From Bradyrhizobium yuanmingense (lineage in GTDB: Bacteria; Pseudomonadota; Alphaproteobacteria; Rhizobiales; Xanthobacteraceae), in NCBI RefSeq assembly GCF_900094575.1, contig NZ_FMAE01000009.1:248001-312000 (forward strand): a stretch of 64,000 nucleotides of DNA, given 5' to 3'. Below are positions 43,920 through 52,867 of this stretch, piece by piece (position 1 is the first letter of the stretch; each line of letters begins with the position of its first letter). The notes under the pieces were generated by a model. The model was given only the letters and a program-made list of their open reading frames with translations. It was not told the DNA's origin and did no database searches. The translations under genes and the position numbers were made by a program.

Positions 43920-44831
43920 ATGACGACATTCCTAGGTGTTGAGGCCTGCGACCTGACCGCCCCACCGCCGGCGGCTGACGCGATCCTGTTCGGCGCGTCG
44001 GATGCCACCCCGTACCTCGCAGGTCAGACCAGCCATGCCGCAAGAGCGCCCGACGTCATCCGTCGCGCGCTGCGTCACTATGAGAGCGATCTCACCCGCT
44101 GGGATTTCGATCAGGACGCCGAGCTGCTCGATCCGAGCAAAATGAGGGTCTTGGACGGTGGAAACGTCCCGACCGACCCAATGACGCCGGAGAGCAACCG
44201 TGATGCCATCAGAGCAGCCACGCAGGCCGTCCTTTCGGTCGGCGCCGTTCCGATCCTCCTGGGCGGTGATGATTCCGTCCCCATTCCTTTCTTCGAGGCG
44301 TTCCAGGACTGCAAGGGACTGACAGTCGTGCAGATCGACGCCCACCTTGATTGGCGGGATCAGCGAAACGGATCGGGCTATACCTTCTCCAGCACGATGC
44401 GGCGCGCCAGCGAATTGCCCTGGGTCAAGCGCATCGTGCAGGTCGGCTTGCGCGGCATCGGCGGCTCCGGTCGCGCCGAATTCGACGATGCAAAGGCGTG
44501 GGGCGCGAAGATCTTCACGGCAAGACATGTCCAGCATCACGGGATCGCAAGCGTGCTCGACGCGATCGAGGATGACGGCGAGTGCCTGATGACCATCGAT
44601 TGCGACGGTCTCGATCCATCGGTCATCCCCGGCGTGCTCGTCCCACAGCCCGGCGGCCTGTCTTATTTCGACGTTATCGACCTCATACGGGGTGTCGCGG
44701 CAAAGTCCAGAATAGTCGGCCTGGACATCGTCGAATTCGTTCCCGAGCGCGATGTGCAGAATCTTGGAGCGATTGCGATCGCGCGGATCATATGCAATGC
44801 GCTGGGTTGCATTGGGAGACGGAAGGTATAG
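43920..44831 (+). CDS. arginase/agmatinase-fold protein with altered metal ligand
   Basis: A 303-aa protein of the ureohydrolase family. The usual manganese ligands Asp140, His142 and Asp144 occur in QIDAHLDWRD, and Asp227 and Asp229 in TIDCDGLDPS. The first histidine of the family, normally in GGDHS, is replaced by Asp118 in GGDDSVP. Five of six ligands therefore remain. The ATG at 43920 is preferred to one at 43866 because the extra codons do not show GC-rich third positions. It may hydrolyse a guanidine or related compound, or have a changed function. It converges with the flavin reductase gene. Confidence 0.8.
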   Translation: MTTFLGVEACDLTAPPPAADAILFGASDATPYLAGQTSHAARAPDVIRRALRHYESDLTRWDFDQDAELLDPSKMRVLDGGNVPTDPMTPESNRDAIRAATQAVLSVGAVPILLGGDDSVPIPFFEAFQDCKGLTVVQIDAHLDWRDQRNGSGYTFSSTMRRASELPWVKRIVQVGLRGIGGSGRAEFDDAKAWGAKIFTARHVQHHGIASVLDAIEDDGECLMTIDCDGLDPSVIPGVLVPQPGGLSYFDVIDLIRGVAAKSRIVGLDIVEFVPERDVQNLGAIAIARIICNALGCIGRRKV

Positions 44832-44858
44832 TGGTTCACCCTTCCGAGCACAGTCGTC

Positions 44859-45386
44859 TCAGGTCCACCATCCGTCACCGGGATAGGAAACACGATCCGC
44901 GGAAGAGATTTCCATCCCGACGCCCGTTCGAAGACGGCTGGCGTAGAATGCGAGAGGCGTTCCCTCATTGTGCCGGCACCAGCGCACCTCGCCGATGAAG
45001 AGCGTGTGGTCGGCGATATCGATCGATTGGACCACCTCGCAGGCGAACTGCGCCATCGCCTGCGGGAGCACGAAAAATCCTTGGCGAGCGACGAGCGGCG
45101 GAGCGTCGCGCAACAAGGGCCTTCCGGCAAAGTGCGCGCAGATCGCGGCGTCTTCCGCATGCAGCACATTGACCGAATAGACGCCGGACCTGGCCACAGC
45201 CTGCCACGTCCGCCCGTGCATGAGAGAGACAAGCACCGTCGGCGGGTTTGCCGAAACGGTCGTGAAGCTGTTGGCGGTCATGCCGAGCGGCGCGCCATCC
45301 TCATCGACGGTCGCGACGACGGTAATGCCCGTCGCGAACCGCGATGCGGCTGCCCGAAAACCGGCCGGTTCGGCATGATGGCCCAT
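44859..45386 (-). CDS. StyB-type flavin reductase
   Basis: A 175-aa flavin reductase of the split-barrel family, matching the size of styrene monooxygenase reductases (about 170 aa). FRAAASRFATGITVVATVDE, LGMTANSFTTVSANPPTVLV and FACEVVQSIDIADHTLFIG are conserved family segments. The ATG at 45386 overlaps the EthD stop by one base (TAATG), so it is translationally coupled to it. It probably supplies reduced FAD to the StyA-like oxygenase encoded upstream. A long frame upstream of this start is noncoding. Confidence 0.85.
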   Translation of the reverse strand: MGHHAEPAGFRAAASRFATGITVVATVDEDGAPLGMTANSFTTVSANPPTVLVSLMHGRTWQAVARSGVYSVNVLHAEDAAICAHFAGRPLLRDAPPLVARQGFFVLPQAMAQFACEVVQSIDIADHTLFIGEVRWCRHNEGTPLAFYASRLRTGVGMEISSADRVSYPGDGWWT

Positions 45387-45688
45387 TACGCGCCTTCGAT
45401 CTTGAAATGGCAGAGTGTCGCCCCCTTGGGCGAATAGTTTGGCACGTCGGCTGCGACCTTCCGGCCGATCTCCGAACCGAGCGCCGCGTCCATCGCAGCC
45501 GCATCGGAGAAGAATGCCTGGAAGATGCAGAACGGCGCCTCCCCCGGTCCGAGTCGTTGGGGGAAAGCGTAATGATGACGCACCAGACCAGGGAGCGTCG
45601 CTGCCAGGGGGGCATGCTTGTCGACGTAGTAGGCCCTGAAGGCCGATGGATCCTCGGGCGTCGGGTAAAGAACGGTCAGGCAATGCAT
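45386..45688 (-). CDS. EthD-domain protein
   Basis: A 100-aa dimeric alpha/beta-barrel (EthD) protein. The pattern LTVLYPTPEDPSAFRAYYV, DKHAPLAATLPGLVRHHY and a C-terminal SPKGATLCHFKIEGA fits the family. It sits between the StyA-like oxygenase (69 bases away) and the StyB-like reductase (1-base overlap). Proteins of this fold can act as cofactor-free monooxygenases or as accessory factors. From memory, indole-degradation clusters pair a StyA-like oxygenase with a small protein of similar role. The function here is inferred. Confidence 0.75.
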   Translation of the reverse strand: MHCLTVLYPTPEDPSAFRAYYVDKHAPLAATLPGLVRHHYAFPQRLGPGEAPFCIFQAFFSDAAAMDAALGSEIGRKVAADVPNYSPKGATLCHFKIEGA

Positions 45689-45757
45689 TGGTGTTCCTCT
45701 CAGACATGGTTCAGCATCCGCCCAGGAGCGGAACTGAGTCCGTACGGCGGTTCGTCG

Positions 45758-47008
45758 TCAGGCGGCGATCCTGCCGCTTCTATCGATCCAGGCGTGGATG
45801 CGTTTGTCGCTCGCCAGACGATCCCACTGGCGCTCCGGATAATTGAAGTTCTCGGTGAACTCGTCGCAAAGCTCCCGGTCCTGCGACATGGCGAAGATCA
45901 GCCGGCCCATGGCGTCCGATGGCGGCTGCAGCATCATGTTGGTCCAGCGGGCAGCGGCAAGCACGCGGTTCTCGCGCGCACGGTCGACGTCCTCGACGAA
46001 GCGCGCATCGAATGCCACCGCATCGACGATCGCCTTGCCGAGCTCGAAGGCCGCATATGAGGCCATGTTGGCGCCCTGGCCCATCAAGGGATCGACGACG
46101 GAGTGAACGTCGCCCAAGGCAATGGCGAGCTTGTCGCCGTCGAAAGCCACCCAGGACTGCCGCACCGTTGGCACCACCGCGCCTTGCAGCAGGTCGAGAG
46201 GCTGGGCCAGCCCGAAGCGGTGCGTGTCGATGCGGTTGTAGGTGTGCGGATGATGCTTTTCCAGCTTGTCCAGAAGGGTCTGGCGGAATGCTGCCGGGTT
46301 GGCATCGTAGCTGAGCGAGACCAGGTCGGCCATGTCGCCGCCGGGAATGTTTTCCATCAACAGCGCCGTTTTCATGCCGCCGAAGCTCAGCGTGGGGATG
46401 ACGATCATCTCGCCATGGCCGGGCGAGACGGAGAGGGTGACACCGCGTGGATCGTCACCATCGGGGCTGCCGTGATCGACGCCATCGTACAGGCCGACGC
46501 AAAGCAGGCGCTGCGGCCGCGTGTACGGAGAGAGTTCGGGCCGGTGAGCGAACATGCGCCCGAGGGCGCCCTTGCCGGTGGAGACGACGAGAAGGTCGAA
46601 GCGCGAGACCAGCGCGGGGATGTCGTCATCCTGAATGCTGGCATACTCGATCAGGCCGCCACGATCCTCGAAGTCCTTCATCAGGGCCGGCAGGTAGATT
46701 CGATAATCCACCGCGCGGCTCGGCCGCTGAAATGCACCGCGGAACAGGAGCCCGCCATCCGGGAAATTAAAGAAATGATCGTGGTGGTGATAGACCACTC
46801 GAGGATCGTCCCAGTGGTTCACTCCGAGCTCGTTCTCGCGCGCGATGGTGACGCTGTGATGCGCGACGGTATTCATCAGCCGTGTCGCCGCATACTGCTC
46901 CGGGGCGCGGTCCGTCAGCACGGTTGCCGCAATGCCCTGCTTCTGCAGGTAGAGCGCCAGATGCAGGCCGCCGATGCCGGCCCCGAGAATGCCGATCGAT
47001 TTGCTCAT
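45758..47008 (-). CDS. styA: StyA-type styrene/indole FAD-dependent monooxygenase
   Basis: A 416-aa single-component-looking flavoprotein very like Pseudomonas StyA (about 415 aa) in order and motifs. Seen are IGILGAGIGGLHLALYLQ, TVLTDRAPEQYAATRLMN, VDYRIYLPALM, TVSFSPGHGE-like LSVSPGHGEMI, IPTLSFGGMKTAL, LGDVHSVVDPLMGQGANMASYAA and the terminal EFTENFNYPERQWDR. It should epoxidise styrene or indole using FADH2 from the reductase. The ATG at 47008 gives the Rossmann start directly; an upstream frame to 47191 overlaps the divergent regulator. It is the first gene of styA-EthD-styB. Confidence 0.87.
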   Translation of the reverse strand: MSKSIGILGAGIGGLHLALYLQKQGIAATVLTDRAPEQYAATRLMNTVAHHSVTIARENELGVNHWDDPRVVYHHHDHFFNFPDGGLLFRGAFQRPSRAVDYRIYLPALMKDFEDRGGLIEYASIQDDDIPALVSRFDLLVVSTGKGALGRMFAHRPELSPYTRPQRLLCVGLYDGVDHGSPDGDDPRGVTLSVSPGHGEMIVIPTLSFGGMKTALLMENIPGGDMADLVSLSYDANPAAFRQTLLDKLEKHHPHTYNRIDTHRFGLAQPLDLLQGAVVPTVRQSWVAFDGDKLAIALGDVHSVVDPLMGQGANMASYAAFELGKAIVDAVAFDARFVEDVDRARENRVLAAARWTNMMLQPPSDAMGRLIFAMSQDRELCDEFTENFNYPERQWDRLASDKRIHAWIDRSGRIAA

Positions 47009-47101
47009 TCGCGTTCCTCCCCTGAACGCAGGAAGGCTAGACCGGACCAGCCATGCCGTATATGGAATGGTCAGAATAATATAAATTCCGGCGAGGAATG
47101 A
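47009..47101. promoter_or_regulatory. divergent promoter region between styA-like gene and LysR
   Basis: A 93-base gap between divergent starts. It is AT-rich near 47071-47086 and has an inverted repeat, GGAAT (47064-47068) and ATTCC (47085-47089), with 16 bases between. This is the obvious place for a LysR operator acting on both directions. The arms are short, so the exact site is uncertain. Confidence 0.4.
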
Positions 47102-47998
47102 ATGGACCGGATCGAGGCGCTGCAGACCTTCATCCGGGTGATGGAGGCAGGGAGTTTCACCCAGGCCGCCGACGACCTCGGTTTGGGGCAACCGGCGATC
47201 AGCAAGCGCATCGCGCTGCTGGAAGCCGAGTTTCGCTGCCGGCTGTTCGTGCGCACCACGCGCAAGCTGCGGCCGACCCCGGAAGCCGACCGCGTCTTGA
47301 AATACGCCAAGGACATCGTCGCGCTGCTCGAGAGCGCGGGCGCGCCGACGCAGAGCCGGATCGGCAATCCGTCAGGGACGTTGCGCATGACGGTGCCGAC
47401 CTCGTTCGGCCGCTTCTTCTTCCGTGAGATCTTCGCCGAATACACCCGCCGCTATCCCGATGTCCGGCTGGACGTCAGCTTTACGGAACAGTTCGTCGAC
47501 CTCATCGAAACCGGGACCGAGCTTGCGATCCGGATCGGCAGTCTCAATTCGAGTTCGTTGGTGGCGCGGCGGGTGGGCACCATCAAACGCCTGCTGGTGG
47601 CGGCGCCCGCGCTGCTTGCGCGTCATCAGGTGCCTTCGCTGCCGGACCATCTGCGCCGCATGCCCTGCGTCACCTACTCACGCCTGTCGCAGAAGAATCA
47701 GTGGACGTTCGAATCCGAAACCGGCCGTTACGTCGTGGACATCGCGCCGGCGATGACCTGTGACGATGCGGACGTGATGACGCTGGCTGCATTGGAGGGG
47801 ATAGGCGTCGCCGTGCTGCCGAACTGGTGCACCGTCGAGCACATCGCGGCCGGCCGTCTCGTCCATGTGCTGCCCGACTTCGTCGTGCCGCCGCTGCCCA
47901 TGCACATCGTCTATCCCGACCCGCAATGGATGTCACACCGGGCGCGACTGTTCCGCGATCTGATCATCGAACGTGCGGACGTCTTTGCGCTCGCGTGA
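47102..47998 (+). CDS. LysR-family transcriptional regulator
   Basis: A 298-aa regulator. The N-terminal domain reads RIEALQTFIRVMEAGSFTQ, DLGLGQPAISKRIALLEAE and LFVRTTRKLRPTPEADRVL. The effector domain contains PSGTLRMTVPTSFGRFFF, GTELAIRIGSL and LEGIGVAVLPNWC. GAGG precedes the ATG at 47102. Being divergent from styA, it likely controls the styA-EthD-styB set in response to an aromatic ligand. The ligand is not known. Confidence 0.9.
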   Translation: MDRIEALQTFIRVMEAGSFTQAADDLGLGQPAISKRIALLEAEFRCRLFVRTTRKLRPTPEADRVLKYAKDIVALLESAGAPTQSRIGNPSGTLRMTVPTSFGRFFFREIFAEYTRRYPDVRLDVSFTEQFVDLIETGTELAIRIGSLNSSSLVARRVGTIKRLLVAAPALLARHQVPSLPDHLRRMPCVTYSRLSQKNQWTFESETGRYVVDIAPAMTCDDADVMTLAALEGIGVAVLPNWCTVEHIAAGRLVHVLPDFVVPPLPMHIVYPDPQWMSHRARLFRDLIIERADVFALA

Positions 47999-48460
47999 TC
48001 GCTTTCGAAACGTCGATCTCGCCCCTTCGGCAACCACGGAAACTGGCTCGTTCCGTTGAGTGTTCGGCGTCTGTAAAGGGTCACAACGCGAAGAACTCAG
48101 GTTGAGCAAACGCGGAAGTCGCGCTCATTCGATCAGCTCGTTGTGCAGATAAGTCCTTGGCTCAGATGTCATTTCGGCAGCCCGGGGGAATGTGCCAGCA
48201 CGCCGGTTGATGGAAACGCGGTTCGGGGATGAGAAAAAAGGAGCTTCCGATTTCGGCGCAGCGGAGTTGATACCGCATGGGATCACCACAGTGGTGCTCT
48301 GACCTTCCGCCGCCACTGTGGGGCCAAGTCGCTCGGGCGGGGGTCGCATGGTGGTCGGCACGAGACGGAAAGTTCCACTCCGGCGGCCTGCCTGTGACTG
48401 CGTCCGTATAGGCAAATCGCGGAGCGACGCTCCGACATCGGCTTTCGGGGAGCACGCGTC
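47999..48460. other. intergenic region with long inverted repeat
   Basis: A 462-base gap after the LysR stop. It contains an inverted repeat, CCACAGTGG at 48286-48294 and CCACTGTGG at 48313-48321, spaced by 18 bases; each arm is itself nearly palindromic. A second short hairpin (CGGAGC-GAC-GCTCCG, 48420-48434) lies just before the small membrane gene and may belong to its leader. No credible coding region was seen. Confidence 0.4.
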
Positions 48461-48703
48461 ATGGATGAAGTCCTGCGTTGGGTGGCGACAGTCGGCACGA
48501 TTGGGGCCGGGCTGATCCTAGCTGCCCGGGCGCGGCCACTCATTACCGGCTGGGCCTTCGTCGTGCTGAGCGGTGCATCGGTGATCTGGATCGTCGTCGG
48601 CTATCTAACAGCGGAATATGCGCTGATGGTGCAAAACGTGGTGGTGACACTTATCAACGTGTTCGGCGTCTACCGATGGCTGATCTGGAAAGGAAATGTA
48701 TGA
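48461..48703 (+). CDS. small inner-membrane protein (hypothetical)
   Basis: An 80-aa protein with three hydrophobic segments: about residues 7-22 (WVATVGTIGAGLILAA), 28-49 (ITGWAFVVLSGASVIWIVVGYL) and 54-72 (ALMVQNVVVTLINVFGVYRW). GGGGAG lies 8 bases upstream of the ATG. The V-x-N-x-F-G-V-Y-R-W ending resembles small membrane proteins often annotated as hypothetical in rhizobia, with some likeness to PnuC-type helices. No function can be assigned. The 136 bases that follow to the NTF2-like gene look noncoding. Confidence 0.65.
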   Translation: MDEVLRWVATVGTIGAGLILAARARPLITGWAFVVLSGASVIWIVVGYLTAEYALMVQNVVVTLINVFGVYRWLIWKGNV

Positions 48704-48839
48704 AAGCGTTCTGCCTGCGCGCTCTGCCGCCCGCGCGCCAATTGTCGGCACGCAGGTTACTTCCGATTTCCGCGATGAGCCGAGAACAGAGACGCTGCCT
48801 GGACCTGCACCTCTGGGCCACATTCGGACATGCGCGTCG

Positions 48840-49226
48840 TTAGGCTGACGAAGATCCTTCAACAATCTTCCAATACGAGTCCTTGCGGATCACCTCGTCC
48901 GCGCGAAAAGTGTAAAAGTCACATCCTCGGACCTCGATCTTTTTTCCTTCACCTGTAGTGCCCGTTAGCGTCCATTTTGAAATGCCCGTGTTTGCCATCG
49001 TATCCACAAAATGCTCGGCGTCGCCGTAGTGAACATCCGGTAAGCCTTCAAAGCGCGTCGCGAGCCCGTCTCGTACGTTGCGTTTGCCCTCGAAGCGAGA
49101 TCCCCAAGGCTTGCTTCCCCTCGGCATCTCCAAGACACAATCGTCAGCAAAGAACTCCATGATGGAATCCAAGTCGTGCGCGTTGAACGCTTCACACAGC
49201 GCCGTCAATTTCGATCGAATGTCCAT
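48840..49226 (-). CDS. SnoaL/NTF2-like protein
   Basis: A 128-aa protein of the NTF2-like fold. FNAHDLDSIMEFFADDCVLEM near the N-terminus and GSKPWGSRFEGKRNVRDGL are typical of the SnoaL group, followed by DVHYGDAEHFVDTMANTGIS. Such proteins bind small hydrophobic ligands or catalyse simple isomerisations. The ATG at 49226 has GGAGGGAAGG just upstream. The C-terminal EVRGCDFYTFRADEVIRKDSYW is a usual end. The gene stands alone; no function can be given from context. Confidence 0.78.
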   Translation of the reverse strand: MDIRSKLTALCEAFNAHDLDSIMEFFADDCVLEMPRGSKPWGSRFEGKRNVRDGLATRFEGLPDVHYGDAEHFVDTMANTGISKWTLTGTTGEGKKIEVRGCDFYTFRADEVIRKDSYWKIVEGSSSA

Positions 49227-49434
49227 CCTTCCCTCCATCGAGTTCCCGGAAGGGATACAATAACACAAGGGCACACAGGTGAGTTGAAGGGCCGATTAGA
49301 CGTCTGGTCGATGGCGCCTTCGGGTCACAAAGCGCCCTCCCCAGGGCAGGACGGTGCGTCCGCCAGTTCGGTGAGAACAGACAGCAGATTTATCAGCATG
49401 CCACCGCCTCCAACCGGCACATGCACAGTGCACT

Positions 49435-51089
49435 CTAAAGCGCCGGCAAGCCGGGTGGCGGCTTGCGCTTGGCGGAGGCCTGCTCATACGCGTAGGCCAG
49501 GCGCAGCAGCTTGTGTTCGCTCCAGGCGCGGCCTGCGAAGGTAACGCCGAACGGATAATCGGGCGTGTCCTTGCCGTCGACGCCGGCGACGAAGCCGCAC
49601 GGCACGAGGACACTGGGATAGCCCGCCCTGGCGGCGATTGCGGCGCCTTCGCTGCCCGGGAACAGCACGGCGTCGAGCTTGTGCTGGTTCATGTAGGCAT
49701 CCATGCCGCGGGTCCTGGCGCTGAGCAGGTCCATGGCGAGTGCCGCCTTGTACTCGCGTTCGCTTAGGTCGCCCCGGGTGAGGTCGGCTGCGAGGAAGTT
49801 GTCCTGGCCGAAGCGGAGCGCCTTGCCCGCATTGGCCTCGTTGAAGGTCACGATGTCGGTCATGGTCTTGATGGTGGTGTTGGTCGCCCAATCCCTCAGG
49901 TAGAGGTTGAGATCTCGTTTCAGCTCGTAGATGAAGACGATCCGCTGCGGGACCGCATTGCCCCTGTTGGCGCTCAGCGGATTGCGGTTGAGCACGGCCA
50001 TGATCGTACCCGGTCCGCTCATCCAGCCGGCTGTCGGAATGCTGGCGCGCACGATCACGGCGCCGAGATCCTCCAGCACCTTGATCGCTTCCCCTACCAC
50101 CTTCGCTCCTTTGAGGGGCAGCTTGCGGAAGAAGGGATCATTCAGCGGATCGGCGGGATCGCTCGGCACGCCGATGCGCGCACCTTTCATCGCATCGCGC
50201 GTCAGACCGGCGGTGTAATCGGCCGGCCGCCGCTGCTTTTGCGTCGCCGGATCGAGCGGGTCCTTGGCCGCGAGCACATTGAGCAGCAGCGCCGCGTCGC
50301 GCACGGTCCGCGTCATCGGCCCCGCGGTGTCCTGACTATGCGAGATCGGCACGATGCCGGCACGGCTGATGAGCCCGACCGTCGGCTTCACGGTGACGAG
50401 GCCATTCTGGCTGGCGGGAAAGAGCAGCGAGCCCGAGGTCTCCGTGCCGATCGAGGCCGCACACAAGCCCGCCGCCACCGCGACCGCCGAACCCGCGCTC
50501 GAGCCGCCCGGGGACACGACGGGGATGCCGTGATCGTCGGCCAGCGCCGGCGCATAGGGATTCTTGACCTGACCGCCCAGCGACGAATAGCCGGAAGGCA
50601 TGTCGACCGCGAGCATGTTGGAGAACTCGGTCAGATTCGCCTTGCCGAGGATCACCGCGCCGGCCTCGCGCAGCAGCTTGACGAGCGTTGCATCGTCCCG
50701 GGCGCGGGCGCCTTCCAGCGCCAGCGAGCCCGCCGTGGTCGGCTGAGCGTCGCCGGTCGCGATGTTGTCCCTCACAAGGATCGGGATGCCGGCCAGCGGC
50801 CGCTTGGCCGACGGCTTGACGCCGTCGAGCCTGTCCGCAATCACGAGCGCGTCGGGATTGAGCGCGCGGACCGCATTGAGCTTGGCCCGTCGCGGTCGTA
50901 GGCTTCAATGCGCGCGCGATAGGCTTTGAGCAGCGCCGTGGCAGTGACATGCCCATCGGCCAAAGCATGAGCGATATCGCTCATCGACGCATGATCGAGC
51001 CTTGCATGATCAAGCTTTGGGGAGATCGGCGCCTCGGCGCTGACGGCCGCCGCGGCAATGCCGGCATTGCGGCGGGATGATTTCTGCAC
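49435..51089 (-). pseudogene. amidase-signature enzyme, broken by a frameshift
   Basis: Two frames together make one amidase of about 550 aa. The first (51089 down to about 50885) reads ALLKAYRARIEAYDRDGP and then loses homology. The second (from about 50880 to 49435) resumes with LNAVRALNPDALVIADRLDG and continues through GGSSAGSAVAVAAGLCAASI and GTETSGSLLFPAS to the end. One missing base around 50881-50885 explains this: CCAAGCTC where CCAAAGCTC or similar is expected. The catalytic lysine position, normally in V-K-D-N, reads VRDN (AGG for AAG). Both changes point to loss of function, although a sequencing error could explain the frameshift. It lies downstream of a Dpp-type importer. Confidence 0.8.
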
Positions 51090-51274
51090 GGCTGCCTCGA
51101 CCGACGGCGCGCGTCTCCACCACGAGACTCGAGCATGCCATCATGCCAGTGTTTTGCCCGACGGGTCAACTTTCGGGCGCATCGCGTCGATCACACAGGC
51201 GCAACGTGCAAGCCATTGAAATGACTGACCCCGGCTACTGTGCATGGGGTTGTTTTTCGGGTTTTGTTTGGAGC

Positions 51275-51301
51275 TGCCCTCTCCAACGCGTGGAGAGGGC
51301 A
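51275..51301. terminator. hairpin downstream of the Dpp binding-protein gene
   Basis: TGCCCTCTCCA (51275-51285) and TGGAGAGGGCA (51291-51301) form a perfect 11-bp stem with a 5-base loop. It lies 16 bases beyond the binding-protein stop (51318, minus strand), where the transcript should end. No U-tract follows on the minus strand. Similar palindromes recur in rhizobial intergenic DNA, so a repeated element is an alternative. Confidence 0.5.
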
Positions 51302-51317
51302 CAGCAATGGACGCCGC

Positions 51318-52811
51318 CTATTCCCAATACCAAGCGGAGAAGTCGTTCTCGAACTGCGGGACTTCCTTCCAGACGCCCTTCAGCTTCTTGTTGATGACGG
51401 TGGGCCATTGCGGCTGGAACAGGTAAGCCGAGACTGCATCGGTCGCCAGCATGCGCTGGGCATCGCCAAGCAGCTTGGCGCGGCCGGCTTCGTCCGGCGT
51501 CGAGACGATCTGCTTGTAGAGCGCGTTGAACTTCTCGTTGTTGTAACCGAGGTAGTAGTCCGGCTCCGTGATCTTGACGAGGTCGAACGGCTCGACATGG
51601 CTGACGATGGTGAGATCGAAATTGTGCGGGCCATTGCCGGCGAACACCTGCGACAGCCATTGCGCCCATTCGACGTTCTCGATCTTGGCGATGATGCCGA
51701 CCTTGGCGAGCTGGGCGGCGACGATCTCGCCGCCTTGCCGCGCATAGGGTGGCGGCGGCAGCTTCAATGACAGTTCGAGCGGCGTGATGACGCCGGCTTC
51801 AGTCAGCAGCTTCTTGGCCTTCTCGGGATCGTACGGGTTGATGCCGGTGGTGTCGACATAGCCGAGCGATCCCGGCGTGTAGAAGCTGCCGATCGGCGTG
51901 CCGTAACCCTCGACCGCGCCGTCGATCAAGGCCTTGCGGTCGATCGCGGCGAGGATGGCGCGGCGAACGCGGACGTCGTCGAGCGGCTTCTTGCGGTGGT
52001 TGATGGCCACGATGGTCTTGGCCCTGGAGCCGCCGATCAGCACCGTGAAGCGCGGATCAGACTTGAACTGAGCAACCACGCGGGTCGCGATGCGCGGGAA
52101 TGCGTCGACGTCGTTCGAGAGCAACGCCGCGGCCTGCGCCGCCGGATCGGAGATGAAGCGGATCGTCACCTTCGACAGCTTGATCGCAGAGGCGTTGCGG
52201 TAGTCGGCCCATTTGTTCAGCGTGATCGAAGAGCCCTTGGCCCAGGCGCCAAGCTGGTATGGTCCGGTGCCGACCGGCTGCGTGACATTGGTGCCAGCGC
52301 TCTTCGGCTCGACGATCGAGCCGCCCGCCTGGCCGAGCAGGAACGGCAGGTTCGGCTCGGAATATTTCACCGTGATCACGACGGTGTCGGCGTCGGGCGT
52401 CTCGACCTTCTCGAAGGCCTGGTACAGGCTCTTGTCCTTGTTGGTGCTGGTGGGCGCCGCGTTGCGCTCGAACGAGAACTTCACCGCCGCGGAATCGAAC
52501 GCTTCGCCATTGTGGAATTTGACGCCCTTGCGCAGTTTGAACGTATAGGTCTTCAGATCGGGCGACGCGGTCCAGCTCTCGGCGAGCAGCGGTGAGGTGG
52601 AGCCGTCCTCGTTGATCTTGGTCAGCGTCTCATAGATATTGTAGAGCGTGACCTCGGCGATCGCGGCCGCGGCGGCGTTGGTGGGGTCGAGCCCCGGCGG
52701 CTCAAGGGTCATCCCCATGACGACGCTGTCCTTCTTGCTCTGCGCCAGCACCGGCAAAGGCGCCGCGACGAGCGCAGCGGCAAAGGCGACGATCGACAGT
52801 TTCCTGAACAT
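51318..52811 (-). CDS. dipeptide/oligopeptide ABC transporter substrate-binding protein
   Basis: A 497-aa periplasmic protein of the SBP family 5. A signal peptide covers about residues 1-23 (FRKLSIVAFAAALVAAPLPV then LAQS). The mature part shows PPGLDPTNAAAAAIAEVTLYN, YETLTKINEDGSTSPLLAESW and FKLRKGVKFHNGEAFDSAAV, the usual family landmarks. The C-terminus ends AWYWE. It follows dppF by 56 bases on the same strand and is the ligand-binding partner of that importer. The substrate may be a peptide or an amide-type compound, given the flanking amidases. Confidence 0.9.
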   Translation of the reverse strand: MFRKLSIVAFAAALVAAPLPVLAQSKKDSVVMGMTLEPPGLDPTNAAAAAIAEVTLYNIYETLTKINEDGSTSPLLAESWTASPDLKTYTFKLRKGVKFHNGEAFDSAAVKFSFERNAAPTSTNKDKSLYQAFEKVETPDADTVVITVKYSEPNLPFLLGQAGGSIVEPKSAGTNVTQPVGTGPYQLGAWAKGSSITLNKWADYRNASAIKLSKVTIRFISDPAAQAAALLSNDVDAFPRIATRVVAQFKSDPRFTVLIGGSRAKTIVAINHRKKPLDDVRVRRAILAAIDRKALIDGAVEGYGTPIGSFYTPGSLGYVDTTGINPYDPEKAKKLLTEAGVITPLELSLKLPPPPYARQGGEIVAAQLAKVGIIAKIENVEWAQWLSQVFAGNGPHNFDLTIVSHVEPFDLVKITEPDYYLGYNNEKFNALYKQIVSTPDEAGRAKLLGDAQRMLATDAVSAYLFQPQWPTVINKKLKGVWKEVPQFENDFSAWYWE

Positions 52812-52867
52812 GCGCGAACTCCCCGACCAATCCTGTTTCCAGCTTAACGCCAATCCTGCCCCGGACA

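Noticed and set aside
48704..48843. Short plus-strand frame after the small membrane protein
   Set aside because: Under 50 codons, no homology signal and no ribosome-binding site of its own.
51240..51270. T-rich stretch before the hairpin at 51275-51301
   Set aside because: The T-run is on the wrong side for a plus-strand terminator and appears as A-rich on the minus strand, so it does not make a classic intrinsic terminator.
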